Shown here in pieces: positions 22,345 through 33,162 of a stretch of 64,000 nt of DNA. This stretch comes from Nemertoderma westbladi (lineage: Eukaryota > Xenacoelomorpha > Nemertodermatida > Nemertodermatidae), in contig JAUCBJ010001431.1 of assembly GCA_032718475.1 (NCBI GenBank), forward strand, positions 1 to 64,000, given 5' to 3'. Both the position numbers and the translations under genes were made by a program. Position 1 is the first letter of the stretch. Each line of letters begins with the position of its first letter. Below the pieces are notes generated by a model. It was not told the DNA's origin. It did no database searches and was given only the letters and a program-made list of their open reading frames with translations.

Positions 22345-24120
22345 CAAAGTATTTCAACTTAGAGACCCAAGAGTTTGCTGAGAAGGACGAGAACCCATCC
22401 GAGGAAGATCAATATTGTATTGACGTTCTCGATTAGGAAACGTTCAAAGACGGACATTGGTGTTCACCCATGCTTTGGAAAGACCCAGATAGACCGATGG
22501 CGAATAATGCCAGCATGGCCCTTAGGAGGCTCAAGGGAATCATACGCCGGTTAAACGAGCTACCCAAGATAAAGGAGAAATACAATAATGTGATTAAAGG
22601 ATATTTAGAAGATGGATTGGCAGAAATGGTGCCCCGGAATGAACTGCAGGGGACTAGACGGACGTATTACCTCCCAACCCACTATGTGGTAGAAGCCTGG
22701 AAGGGTGGTAAAATCCGGGTAGTAAATGATGCTGCGGCTATGTATCAGGGCGAATCCCTGAACAGCCAACTTTATACCGGGCCCAACATCTACAGTACGG
22801 CGTGTTGATCAGGTTCAGAGAAAACTAATGCGACATCAAAGCGATGTTCCACCAGGTTCGAATGCTACCAAGAGATTCAGATTGCCTACGTATATTGTGG
22901 ACAGATAAAACGTTAACTCCACAGGAGATAAATCAACTCACCTTGAAGGATGTGGACGTAATGCGCATGATTGTCAGAATCTTTGATGCTAATGACTCGC
23001 CGGTGGCATGTAGCGACATGCTGAAGAAAACAGCGGCTATGTGCGAAAATGAGTTCCCTCCGACAGTCATAGAGACCATCCGACGATGTTTCTATGTAGA
23101 CAACGGATGCGCTGGTGCCGATAATGTCAACGAGGCATATCAGCTGGCGATGGGAATGGTGGAATGTTTAAAGAGAGGAGGTTTCCCTCTCGTAAAGTTT
23201 GGATCCCATGATAAGGAACTTATGGAAAAGTTCCCGGAGGAAATCAGGCTAGACGACAACAAAATGTATTCCGAGGGTGTGGATCACCGTGTACTCGGTA
23301 TTGAATGGGACATAGAATTGGATCAGTTCATCTTCAAATATAATCCTCTACCCAAACCCATGACAAAAAGGGGATGTTTATCTGTAAAGAGCACCATATT
23401 TGATCCATTAAACTTCATATCCCCAGTAACATTGGTCAGAATGAATTTGATCAAAGAAATGTGGATAGAAGGACTGGGATGGGATGAAGAACTCCCCCCA
23501 CACCTCAGTGCCAAATGGAGAAAGTGGACGGAACAACTTGAACATCTACATCTTATGCGGATCCCTCGACCTTTCTTCCTCGACAAACTACCCACCGATA
23601 TATTCCAGCTCCATACTTTCTCGGATGCATCGAATACCGGAATCGGCGTAGTTACCTTCCTAAGAAGATTAAGTCAGGATGGAAACGGTGATACGAGCTT
23701 CTTATTCTCTAAGGCTAAGACGGTATCCGGGGAATTCGTAGCAACAATCCCGAGACTCGAGCTACAGGCCGCAGTCCGGGCAGTGAGGCAGAACCGCATT
23801 ATCATGCGGAATTTAAGAATCCCCATCGAATTGCAGCATTTCTGGGTTGATTCGAGTATCGTACTTTACTACCTCCACTCACCATCACGGTGACACACCA
23901 CGTTTGTAGCGAACCAAGCCACGGAAATAAAACAGTGTACCGGCCGAGAACAGTGGCACCACGTAAACGGGAAAGAAAATCCAGCGGACTTATCGAACAG
24001 AGGCGCCACCCCACGACAGCTCGGTAAGAGTAAACTTTGGCTCACAGGCCCGGAATTCCTACAGCAGCCAAAATTAACCTGGAGTACCCAATTCGATCCC
24101 GAACTAGATAGTGGAAAATA
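22345..24120 (+). pseudogene. BEL B reverse transcriptase and RNase H
   Basis: Two main blocks in different frames: 22470-22808 (RRTYYLPTHYVV, KIRVVNDAAA, NSQLYTGPNIY) and 22844 onward (MFHQVRMLP, RRCFYVDNGCAG). The catalytic box is YVDN where YVDD is expected, so the second Asp is replaced. The Peptidase_A17/RNase H part shows HTFSDASNTGIG, IPRLELQAAVRAV and WVDSSIVLYYL. A TGA at 23891-23893 precedes the final motif NPADLSNRGA. A segment between the RT blocks is shortened and frame-shifted. Not functional. Confidence 0.85.
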
Positions 24121-24249
24121 CTCCGAAGACGACAAGGAGATTTGTAAAGTCCATGGAAGCGCCACCGTGGAGATCTATAGTTGCCTGACCGAGCCTGCAA
24201 AGGACTCGGGCAGGTACTATAACATTGCGACTATTACGCAACCAGCGGC

Positions 24250-25785
24250 GTCCTGACAACTATTGATAGAGCGAACCTCCTCAATGAGACGTCTTATCCA
24301 CCACGTCATAACTTCCTGCGGTGGAAGGATAACAAACGGATAGTTCGACGAAGTATACAAGAACTCATTATTGCGGAGAAATGTATTGTTAGATATGTCC
24401 AGAAAGAAAGTTTCCCCAATGAATGGGAACAGCTCAGTGCAGGCAAGACCTTGGAACCGGACAGCCCAGTCTACCAGTTGAGACCCATGATGGGGGAAGA
24501 TGGACTGATCCGACTAAATACCCGGTTGGCAAATGCCCCGGTCGAATATGAAGTCAAATACCCAGCACTCCTGCCTGGAACGTCAACACTAGCCAAGCTA
24601 TTAATCCAACAGTGTCATGAGGAAAACCATCACGCGGGCCAGAACTGGATTATGGCTAACATCCGGCAAAGATATTGGATCACCCACATCCAGCCACTGA
24701 TCTGGAAAGTATTAAAGCATTGTTTCCCTTGCAGGCGACACCTAGCGCCACCGCTCACACAAAGAATGGCCGACCTACCGGCTACACGACTGCAGTCCGA
24801 TTCACCGCCGTTCTACGTACCCGGAGTAGACTGTTTCGGACCATTTACAGTCATCGAGCGATGATCCAACATCAAATGCTGGGGAGCCATCTTCACATGC
24901 CTTAGGTCTAGGGCGATTTACCTAGACCTCGTGATAAACCTTGCGCAGCATGCATTTATCAACGCCCTGCGTCGGTTCGTGGCTAACAATGGAACATGCT
25001 GGCATATGTACTCCGATAATGGAACGGACTTCGTGGGAGGAGAAAGGGAACTTAGAGAGGCGATCGAGGGATGGTTCACTGAAGAGACCGCATCCCAAGT
25101 CTGGAGGGAACACCATATACAATGGCACTTCCAAACACCCTTGGCACCCCATACGAGCGGGGTATGGGAGAAGCTCATCGACTTGGTGAAACTATCCATG
25201 CACGTCGCGTTAGGGGACACCCGGGTAACCCACGACACCCTTCGCACTACATTCTGCGAGATCACGGCTACCCTAAACAACCGGCCCATCGTACCTATCC
25301 ACGATGACCCCACAGATCTAGAGCCTCTTACACCTAACCATCTACTTGGAAGACCCAAAACCAACTTTCTTCCAGAGGCAATGTTCCCAGATCCCAACGA
25401 TATTGTGAGACACACCAATTGGAAAAAGGCCCAAGCGCTGGCAGCGCATTGGTGGAGAATCTGGGCCCAAGAGTACCTCATAACCCTTCGGACCAGGAGG
25501 AAGTGGAATAACACCTACAGGAACATCGCAGTTGGCGACATGGTGCTGGTTAAGGAAGACCTTAAAGACCGCGTCCACTGGCCTGTGGCGTGAGTCGTGG
25601 AAATAACCCCAAGTAAAGACGGACTTGCGAGGACTGTGACGATACGAACGGCAAAGGGCCACGTCCAACGCCCTATCCAGAGGCTGTGCCTTCTTGAAGG
25701 CAATGACAGCGGTGACTCTACGAGAGGTGATAAGTTCCCTACTCCGGATCCTTCTGCAGACATTGGTGACAATTCTAAACCCGTT
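24250..25785 (+). pseudogene. BEL B integrase and DUF5641 tail
   Basis: The integrase would insert the cDNA. The H2C2 finger lies at about 24615-24740 (HHAGQNWIMANIRQRYW...CFPC). The core triad is present: PGVDCFGPF (24820), YSDNGTDFVGG (about 25010) and HTSGVWEKLI (about 25150-25180), but a TGA at 24862-24864 splits the core. The DUF5641-like tail (WWRIWAQEYLITL, VGDMVLVKED) ends at a TGA where GRVV would follow, and continues in frame to RPIQRLCLLEG. Positions 25225-25281 in this gene reappear as an insertion at 28283-28339. Confidence 0.85.
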
Positions 25786-25790
25786 TAAAC

Positions 25791-26040
25791 CCTTCTCATC
25801 CTGTTGACAAACTCTTTAAAATGTGATTTACTGACAATGAATAATGGACCCCCTTAAACCAACTGTAACCACGCAATGGTATTTGTGTTTCCTCGTGTGT
25901 TATGTGGAGTCCAGCGTCACCCTGCAGATGTTTCGACTGATACAGGGTAGTTTATGGATTGTTCACCCTGATTTTGGTCATCAGGACCAACTATATTGGC
26001 TTATTGGAAATGGTAAAGATTTGAAGTGGAATTCATTGTA
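25791..26040. other. BEL B 3' flank, no gene
   Basis: Untranslated-looking sequence directly 3' of the integrase. A short ORF starting at 25844 shows no recognisable domain. Confidence 0.3.
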
Positions 26041-26485
26041 TCCATTGTGTTATATTGTGTTGTCCGTTGCGTGTGCAGTTCAGGGCGTAGGCGGTGTAAC
26101 TAGTCCAGCTGTAGTTCCCGGATTGCCGCGCAACACCCCCTCTATTGCGTTATTCTGGTGGGTCTATGGTGCATCCACATGACTTTGTCGATAGAGGTTT
26201 TATGTTTCTCAGTCGCGTTATTCTGGTGGGACCGTTACGTGGATTTTGGGGCGTAGGCGGTGTAACTAGTCCAGCTGTAGATCCCAGAATGTTGCGTAAC
26301 CCTATCCCACATGACTTTGTCGGCTGAGCTTTAAGTTGTTGGGAGTGTTATTCTGGTGGGTCCCTGGTGCATTCCACGTGACTTCACTCCCAGCGTCTTC
26401 ATTGTCCGTTACGTGTGCAGTTTGGGGCGTAGGCGGTGTAACTAGCCCAGCTGTAGATCCCAGATTGCTGCGTAACACCCCTTCC
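26041..26485 (+). repeat. Three direct repeats at 171-bp spacing
   Basis: The block gggcgtaggcggtgtaacta with gtccagctgtagatccc occurs near 26084, 26250 and 26426, each with ccgttacgtgtgcagtt-like sequence in front and gttattctggtgggtc between. The copies are 85-95% alike. They might be part of an LTR or UTR of BEL B, since they lie directly 3' of it. Confidence 0.8.
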
Positions 26486-26749
26486 ACAACGAAAATTTCC
26501 CAAAGAAGATGGTTGAACGTAGTTGGAAATGATGAAAAGAAACAGACAACCCTACTATAAACTGAATGATGACGCGTATGATGATGAAAATGTAATGATG
26601 CGCACCCTGGTGCTGCGCTTATAACAAATGATGATAGCCGGGGGGCTATAACCCCAAAGAAATATGGAAATAAATGATGTAATGGTGGAAATAAATGATG
26701 AAATGTGGAAATAAATGATGAAATGTGGTGAGTAATAAATGAGAAATGA

Positions 26750-27565
26750 AAAAAGGCGAAGCATCTACAAATCCCGATGTTTGATATACGACAACGAGGG
26801 AAACGCAACGCCCACTTCGAAAGCGATTACGTTGGCGCGATGCCAAAGTTTTGTCGACGATAAGAGTACATACCTCACCCACTGGGGAAACCTAGCGGAA
26901 TGTACAGCGACACTGTGAGAGGAACGTATATCAGTTATCCAGAATTGCGACGACTACCAGGAGAAGTATGGGACGAAGGAATACGGTGGATCATTGGTTG
27001 TCGTCCTCGGAACCCTAGATGGTCTGGTGTTGATATGTCGAATATTCCCGACACCCAAACAGGAGGTGGGGACAGGATGTAGAGTTGGAAGGACGTAGAA
27101 AGAAAGTAGACGATCCACCACAAGTGGGAGAATCCGGATCGATGGAACTATGTCTACGTCGTAATGGAATCATATACCGTTGCCAAGTTCATCTGCAAAA
27201 TTCTCGATAAACTCATTAATGCGGTTCCTAGATCCTTCATCGACTAGGAGTGGAATGAAGTTATCGACCACGCGTTCAAAGCGGTAGAGAACATTCCACC
27301 GGGAGATACGAAAACGCTCCACGTCATCGCATCCTGGGATGATAATGGACCTTTCAACATCCCTACGATTGTTGATCTCCTCGGTGCAGAGGAACCACTG
27401 ATATCTTCGGATGGGGAGGAATTATGGCTACAGGAAGGTGTTCTGCTGTCCACCCCAAAGCGACAACTCGATCTGGAAGTCGCTTACGAACCGGCCGCCA
27501 TACGGGTTGCCTCGGCCGAACCTGTGACGGAAGCAAAGCGTATCCACCCCACTTGGCTCCGGTAG
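26750..27565 (+). pseudogene. Exonuclease-like module remnant (left arm)
   Basis: Broken reading frames here align with the exonuclease-like ORF of element C. YGGSLVVVLGTLDGLVLI corresponds to the beta-strand after exo motif I there (RTILLHLAAPNGDIFLFD). YVVMESYTVAKFICKILDK with AFKAVENI corresponds to YILQEDWIMISLLNLFM with AFDGLVDHL. Stops include TGA at 26916-26918 (absent from the right arm) and a TAG at 27246. The order relative to the following zinc-knuckle ORF is as in element C. The motif for exo II is not recognisable. Decayed and presumably inactive. Confidence 0.45.
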
Positions 27566-27599
27566 CCCCGCTAGGGAGTTAGTGAGTTAGAGACCCTTC

Positions 27600-28807
27600 A
27601 CGCTGAGTGACTTTGACGACACATGTCAGAGGTTGTCTCCATATCCGTTCCTGGGGGGAGAAGACTGGTCTTCGGAGATTCCGAGTACCAGCACCCAATG
27701 GACCCGCTCAGCGATACAGGTTGCAAAGGGTTCCAGCATTGCTCCAACTCCCATAGATCTCCTCGGAATTCCTCTGGCGAACGCCCCGGCACCTCTTTGC
27801 CGACCGGCTGTGGCAACGGCCCCCTCCGTTCCACAAGACCCTATGCGACTTACCCGATAGTACGCCAAACAGACCGAGTGGATCCACCGCCAGAAACGGG
27901 CGCCCGGGATGCGACCGGCAGGCTATAGGCTATAAAGAAGGTTATCGTAGTGAGAACATACTACGCCAAAGCTCAGCATTCCGCGGGCTACCGGCCACGG
28001 CGAGTATCCCCAAAAGCGACCGACGACTGGAGTATTACACCGTCATACCGATTCCGATATTCTTCGGCCGGGAGATGCAACTGGAGGTGTGCTGAAACTG
28101 TGGTTCGGAACAGTGTCCACTCGGTAGGAGAAATCGGGTTACCGATTCGTGTCTCCAGCTACTTGGGATACTTTACTGTCCCTATTGCGCGGTATTGGGC
28201 CATGATGTATCGGTTTGTCCAACCCTCTATAACCTCTGCACAACATGCGGTTTCCGTGGACATTCCGCAAGCCCCCGTTGTTGTAACCCACGACACCCTT
28301 CGCACTACATTCTGCGAGATCACGGCTACCCTAAACAACTTTATGAAGTGTCCTACGAAGGACGTAACAGCTATGGGAAATATGGTTATGTTTGAAGCCT
28401 ACGCCAATAACCACGTAAAGACCAAAGTGCGGAGAAGCGCTCGAAATATCGCGCAAGAGATGGCGTGCGGATACTTCTCGTTCCCAGAACGCCTCCAAAC
28501 GGCAGCGACACTACCATTCCATTATGTGGATCTACAATTAAGCGCTGGATTATTCGGTCCCTTCGAAATCCTCAGGTGCTTATACTCCTACAAAGAAGAA
28601 TTTGGTGACGGAAAGTGGTTTCTAGAGGCACGCACTACCGAGTTGGAGAGACGGACGGATATGATCCCGCTACCATCTAAAGGAAGAGCCGCCAGGAGAC
28701 AAGCTGAAGCGATGCTTGCGATGGACGTTGATGCTCCCCTACCTGCACTGGCGATTGATGAGAGTAGATGGGTGAAGAGGAGGAAAGCATATCAGAGTAA
28801 GAAATAG
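27600..28807 (+). pseudogene. Zinc-knuckle ORF (left arm)
   Basis: A Pro/Ala-rich N-terminal part (27633-27860, ended here by a TAG that is TGG in the other arm) is followed by a Cys-rich core: EVC-stop-NCGSEQCPLG (about 28086), CPYCAVLGHDVSVCP and CTTCGFRGHSASPRC (about 28175-28280). A 57-bp insertion then shifts the frame. Downstream homology with the element C protein continues (SAGLFGPFEILRCLYSYKEE) to a Lys-rich end. The TGA inside the first knuckle is present in both arms. Function unknown; RNA or DNA binding is inferred. Confidence 0.6.
28283..28339 (+). repeat. 57-bp patch identical to BEL B integrase
   Basis: These bases equal 25225-25281 exactly (start gtaacccacgacacccttcg). The right arm has gttgtaacataaagtgtcc with no patch at the same place. 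The join uses the shared gtaac on the left, and cataaa of the other arm appears as its complement tttatg on the right. Confidence 0.95.
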
Positions 28808-28809
28808 AG

Positions 28810-29286
28810 GACCAGGATATTCCAGGGACATTTATATCAAACATTTATTTTTATATTTACATAAAACTAACTCTAGGAAAAATTAATCAGGACTATGCAA
28901 TATTAAAATTTGGGTTTTTTATATGGGAAATGACCTACGCAAACTCGATCTACCGATAGACCTCACGAAGGTCATTGGGGGGGACCGTTCGCGGTATTTC
29001 AACTTTTCATAACGCGAGTTGAATATTTTTCAGATTTATTTAAAATGAATATTCCAATATCAGTACTGGGCACGGGAACATGGAATTTGGGTATATTCAA
29101 TGGACTGGGGGCGATTCATGGGCGAATATTGGGGCGACTTACGGGGTATGGGACTCATATCAGATATTTAAGGGCCAAGGGTGGAAGGCAAAATCAAGCA
29201 GTACTCAGGTTTACCTGAATACTATTAGGCCTAGCCAACTTCCTGCTGCCTGTAGAGGTGGATTTGGTAACTCATTAGGCCTAGGG
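28810..29286. other. Inter-module spacer
   Basis: Contains a gacct...aggtc stem and a G-run (28977-28984) followed by a ttcgcgg...aacgcg inverted word, resembling a polypurine tract and LTR edge, but no LTR is verified. The ORF from 29080 includes TGGDSWANIGATYGVWDSY and WKAKSSSTQVYL, faintly like the element C exonuclease end (WRARPGKQEVYQ). Confidence 0.3.
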
Positions 29287-29500
29287 ACAAGCACTGCCCT
29301 TAGCGGTCCCTGGCCAACAGCAGTTATTACGAGCCTGACTAAGGACTCGGAAAGTCTGCTGATTGTGTCAGGGATTTGCGACGTAAACTGACAGACAGAT
29401 CCTTAGCGGTCCCTGGTCACCGGCAGTTATTACGAGCCTGAATAAGGACTCGGAAAGCTTGCCGACTGCACCAGGAACTTGCGACGGATCGACTGACTAA
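29287..29500 (+). repeat. About 110-bp tandem duplication
   Basis: The block with ttagcggtccctggccaaca, cagttattacgagcctga and aaggactcggaaag occurs at 29290-29395 and again at 29402-29500, roughly 85% identical. It is also present in the right arm at 40100-40310. Confidence 0.85.
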
Positions 29501-29513
29501 ACGGAGGAAGGGT

Positions 29514-31384
29514 TCGATGAGGACTGCCTTCCTGGAGTTTCGCAAATACCTGCAATTTCGGCGCATGTACAGCAATGAGATATTAAGAACCTGACGCAGG
29601 CGGAGTGCCTAAAATATCTACAGGTATATACAGGAGGCCCAGCGTATGACATCGTGAGGCAGTATCAGGGCATCAAGGGCGGCTTCACGACTGCATGGCG
29701 GGCCCTAGACAGGGAATACGGACACCCAGCCAAGATCATCCGGCAAACCCTGAGGGGTATAACATCGGGTGGCCTACAGGATAACCCCGTTAGCATAAAG
29801 ATGTTTGCAAACAAAGTCGAGAAGGTGTTAATCGTGCTGAAGACGCTAGACGCGCCATACGAACTCAACGCATCTAATAATATCACCACGATAGCGCAGG
29901 CACTGCCGATCTGGCTGCGGAGCAAGTGGAGGAAGATCGCCTTCTCCACCCGGGAGAAGAAAGGTGCGGAGCCAGGGCTAGAGGAAATGTCGAACTTCCT
30001 CAACTACGAAGCAGAGTTGATCACAGACCCAGTCTATAGTGAGGATAGTTTGGGGAAGGCACCAAAGACCGAATACAACAGGCCTAAACCCGAACACAAT
30101 CCTGCAGATCCATTACCGAGAGTAAGACAGTCGCTACCATACGCGGCCACACAGGGGGCTACAAGCCCACAGTTAGCTGGGAGTAGAGCCACACCGTGGC
30201 AGGGACAGAAAGAAAATAACACCACAAATAAACATAATCCCAACATACCCAGTAAGCTGAGTCTAAATAACCAAAACACTAAATCGGTAGATATAAACCT
30301 ACGCGCGATACGTGAAGGACTATACAGGGAACGCTATAATCCAGGATTCGAATGTCAATTACATCGGGACGGAACCCATAAGACCATGGGTTGTAAGCAT
30401 TGGCAAGCATTGCCCAAACAAGATTGTGTAGCCTACATAGACGCAAACGGACTATGTCATCGATGCGTGGTAGAAGGACACAGATCCGGAGAGTGTAGAG
30501 AAACAGCAATAGGGGACGATGAGACTGGAGGCCAAACGATGGCTACAAGCATGACAGGAGCAAGGAGAAAGAGGAAAGTACTACTCGGGGTAGTACCAGT
30601 GAAGATAACAGGAAGGGGCGGCCGATCAGTCACAACATTAATGCTGGTCGACAGTGGAGCAGCCTTCACGCTGGTGGAGAATTGGGTGGCCGAAGAGATA
30701 GGGCTAAAGACGAGGCCGAGTAGGATGGCGGTAACTACTGTCTCAAGTAAAGATGAGGTCCTGGAGATGAGGACGGGACGGTGCAAGATATCAGCAATAG
30801 CACCGGGGTGTGACTATGGGGCGACCATAGACCCCATTCAGATCATAGAATCGATAAATATAAATGCCAGGAGACCAACTAACATCGAGGTCGAGCAGTA
30901 CCGGTTCCTGGACGATATCGATTTTTCAATACTAGAGGTGGACGTCTCGAAGGTATCCATCATAGTGGGTATGGACTGCCTGACAGCCCACGAAAGAGTA
31001 CAGACGATCTTCGGGGAAGACAGACAGCGGGATCCGATGGCGATTCTCATGCCGTTCGGATGGATGCTTAGTGGCCCAATTAAAACCAAGATTCCACACA
31101 GGGTGTCGGAGACATCGGGGTGCATGCTACCAGGCACCGTTGAGGACGAAGACAAGAAACTGGAGATGGTAGATAAGCCAGACGGGGAAGTAACAGTAAG
31201 AGAGTGGGCGGAGGAGAATGGATTTGATGCGGAAGACTTAGAGACAATGGGATGGAACAAGGATGTTCCCAGCAAGTATCGGTATGGGGATGGAGAGGAT
31301 TGGACAGCGAGATGTCCGGAGGAGTGTCCAAAGGAGTGTCCGGAGGAGTGTCTGGAGGAGTGTCCGGAGGAGTGTCCAGAGTAG
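29514..31384 (+). pseudogene. gag-protease of BEL element A (left arm)
   Basis: Same gene as 38200-40083 in the other arm, but four bases are missing near 29587 (EILSKNLTQ region), so the frame is open only from about 29588 on, with the first ATG-led stretch at 29654. Capsid (DUF1759-like), knuckle (CHRCVVEGHRSGEC), and protease box LVDSGAAFTLV (about 30647) are intact. It ends with six CPEE-type units and a TAG at 31382-31384. Confidence 0.85.
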
Positions 31385-31732
31385 TGCCCAGAAGAGACAC
31401 CGGTCCGGTTGAGAGTCATACCGACAAGGGGGAGGTTGAGTAAGAAGACAGGATGGAAAGGGATAGGATTACTATTGTTCGTTCTGTTTTGTCTGTTCTT
31501 TCAGTTTCTTTCCATTCTGCCACCGGGAGACAACCAGATGAAGGGTGGCATTTTGCTGCCAGGAGATCAGGAAATTAAGAAGGCGGTGGAGAGACCCGAT
31601 TTAGGGTGGCAGAAGAGGGAGAACCAATTCCTGGTGAGTTGGAATTGGCGAGGAGAGTGTGGCGAATCCTACAGGACCTACAAGGGGAGCAGTGAGAGAG
31701 TGCCTGTTGGAAGAATCGCCCTCGAAGTTTAG
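31385..31732 (+). CDS. Read-through extension with membrane segment (left arm)
   Basis: The frame continues in phase after the amber stop of gag-protease (CPEE again, then a basic stretch, then the hydrophobic IGLLLFVLFCLFFQFLSIL) and stays open to 31732. No ATG is available near its start, so if expressed it would need stop-codon read-through or splicing. The right arm carries the same segment with a 1-base difference that changes its last third. It replaces the RT of a complete element. No known family. Confidence 0.35.
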   Translation, partial: CPEETPVRLRVIPTRGRLSKKTGWKGIGLLLFVLFCLFFQFLSILPPGDNQMKGGILLPGDQEIKKAVERPDLGWQKRENQFLVSWNWRGECGESYRTYKGSSERVPVGRIALEV

Positions 31733-31885
31733 ATGAATTTAGATGAAGTTTAGTCATCCAATATTTTGGACTGAGGGGGGTGGGAATGAGGGCGAGACAC
31801 CCTTCCCACATATAAATAATAAAATAAATAATAAAAATAATAAAATAATAAGTAAGTAGAAGTCAGTAGAAGTTAGCAAGAAGTT
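31733..31885 (+). other. Conserved post-coding segment of BEL elements
   Basis: ttttggactgaggggggtgg followed by gagggcgagacacccttccc recurs at 59091-59137 in element C directly after pol. An A/T-rich tract follows. Position and conservation suggest a cis signal or the old 3' UTR start. Confidence 0.6.
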
Positions 31886-31959
31886 AGTAGTCAGATAGTT
31901 AGTTAGTAGATAGTTAGATAGTAGGTAAGTAAGAAATTTAGTAGAAGTTAGTTAACGTT

Positions 31960-32490
31960 AAAAGTCGGCGGGTATAGGGAGTGTGGTATAAACATACCAC
32001 AGGAGTAGGAGGGTACGTAGTACCGGGAGAGTTAGAAGTCGGTGGGTATAGGGTGTGTGGTATATAGACATACCACGGGAGTATGGGGGTACGTAGTACC
32101 GGGAGTTGGTTAGAAGTCGGCGGGTATAGGGAGTGTGGTATATAGACATACCACGGGAGTAGGGGGGTACGTAGTACCGGGAGGGTTAGAAGTCGGTGGG
32201 TATAGGGAGTGTGGTATATAGACATACCACGGGAGTAGGGGGGTACGTAGTACCATTAAGTTAGAAGTCGGCGGGTATAGGGAGTGTGGCATATTGACAT
32301 GCCACGAGTAGTAGCAGAGGGGTTGTGGGCACCAGAAGCGCCACGTAGAAAGTAGTAGTAGAGGGGTTGTGGGCACCGGAAGCGGCACGTAGAAAGTAGT
32401 AGTAGAGGGGTTGTGGGCACCGAAAGCGCCACGTAGAAAGTAGTAGTAGAGGGGTTGTGGGCACTGTAAGCGCCACGTAAAAAGTAATAA
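31960..32490 (+). repeat. Alternating hairpin array of element A
   Basis: Four to five units of about 80 bp alternate two palindromes: gtggtatatagacataccac (31983-32000, 32057-32076, 32135-32154, 32211-32230) and ggtacgtagtacc. At 32286-32305 the first stem reads gtggcatattgacatgccac, where T-A pairs became C-G on both sides. From 32310 four copies of a roughly 50-bp unit (aggggttgtgggcaccggaa) follow. Confidence 0.9.
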
Positions 32491-32499
32491 GCGGAGTAG

Positions 32500-32705
32500 A
32501 CTTAGTAGAGTTACGAGTTAGAGAGCTAGTTAGAGTGAGTAGAATCAGAGAGTTAGTAGAGTTAGTAGAGTTAGTTAGAGTTAGTAGAGTTAGAGAGCTA
32601 GTTAGAGTTAGTAGAATTAGAGAGTTAGTAGTAAGTAGTAATTAAGTAAGTAGTAAGAGAGTTAGATAGTAAGTAGCAAGTAAGTAGTAAGCAGATAGAA
32701 TGATA
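32500..32705. repeat. gttagtagag simple repeat
   Basis: Low-complexity permutations of gttagtagagttag and agtaagtagt. No coding meaning. Confidence 0.8.
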
Positions 32706-33162
32706 GCACAGGGGTAGCATAAGATTTAGCGCCTTTGGGAGTGATAGATAAGAATGAGAGCAGTATGAGAGGAGTATGGAGAGGAGCTGTTGGCGAGAGA
32801 GAGTGCAGACGAGTGCGATTCAGGTGTGGGGAGAGAGCAGACTGGAGTTAGAGTGGATCAGAGAGAGAGTAAGACGGAATAGAGTGAGAAGAGTTTAGAG
32901 AGTGAGAGAGTTTTTAAAATTGTATGAGAGAAATCCACAATTGTCTCAAACCGAGACGCCAGATGTCTTGGTGCAACATAGGTTGCGGTTGCACCAAGAA
33001 GGGGTAGTAACATCATACCCAGAGGGAGTGGCCTGGAAAGCCGACTCCAAAGTAAAAGAACTCCAGCCCACACCCAATAGTAGATCGGGTTCCAGCGGAA
33101 TTGAAGCGCACTCAGTGGTTGATGCTATCTTCTCACCGGGAAGATAGCATGGGGGGGGGGAG
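32706..33162 (+). other. 3' untranslated region and polypurine tract, element A
   Basis: Matches 63100-63608 of element C in blocks, for example gtggcctggaaagccgactc, cacacccaatagtagatcgg and the hairpin atgctatctt...aagatagcat (33122-33150), which sits directly in front of a G-run (33151-33160). The G-run is the probable plus-strand primer next to the LTR. Confidence 0.75.

Larger units (their letters stand above)
18690..25790 (+). mobile_element. BEL/Pao retrotransposon B, decayed
   Basis: In order: small leader ORF, gag with coiled coil and zinc knuckles, aspartic protease, RT, RNase H, integrase with H2C2 zinc finger and DUF5641-type C-terminus. This is the standard BEL/Pao order. Several stops and frameshifts occur. 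I could not identify matching LTRs on either side, so the ends are approximate. Confidence 0.85.
26622..31885. repeat. Left arm of 5.2-kb inverted duplication
   Basis: The reverse complement matches 37697-42921 nearly base for base. The outer edge is at acaaatgatgatagccgggg, the inner edge in the A/T-rich tract after ttcccacatataaataat. Differences I can see: a 57-bp insertion at 28283-28339, stops TGA at 26916 and TAG at 27858, a 4-base loss near 29587, one fewer 12-bp repeat near 31320 and a 1-base indel near 31603. This arm is continuous with element A's 3' end (31886-33740) and with related atgatgaaa sequence on its left, so it is probably the source copy. Confidence 0.95.

Noticed and set aside
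31938-32476. Leu/Pro-rich minus-strand ORFs over the hairpin array
   Set aside because: Shadows of tandem repeats with no independent coding evidence.
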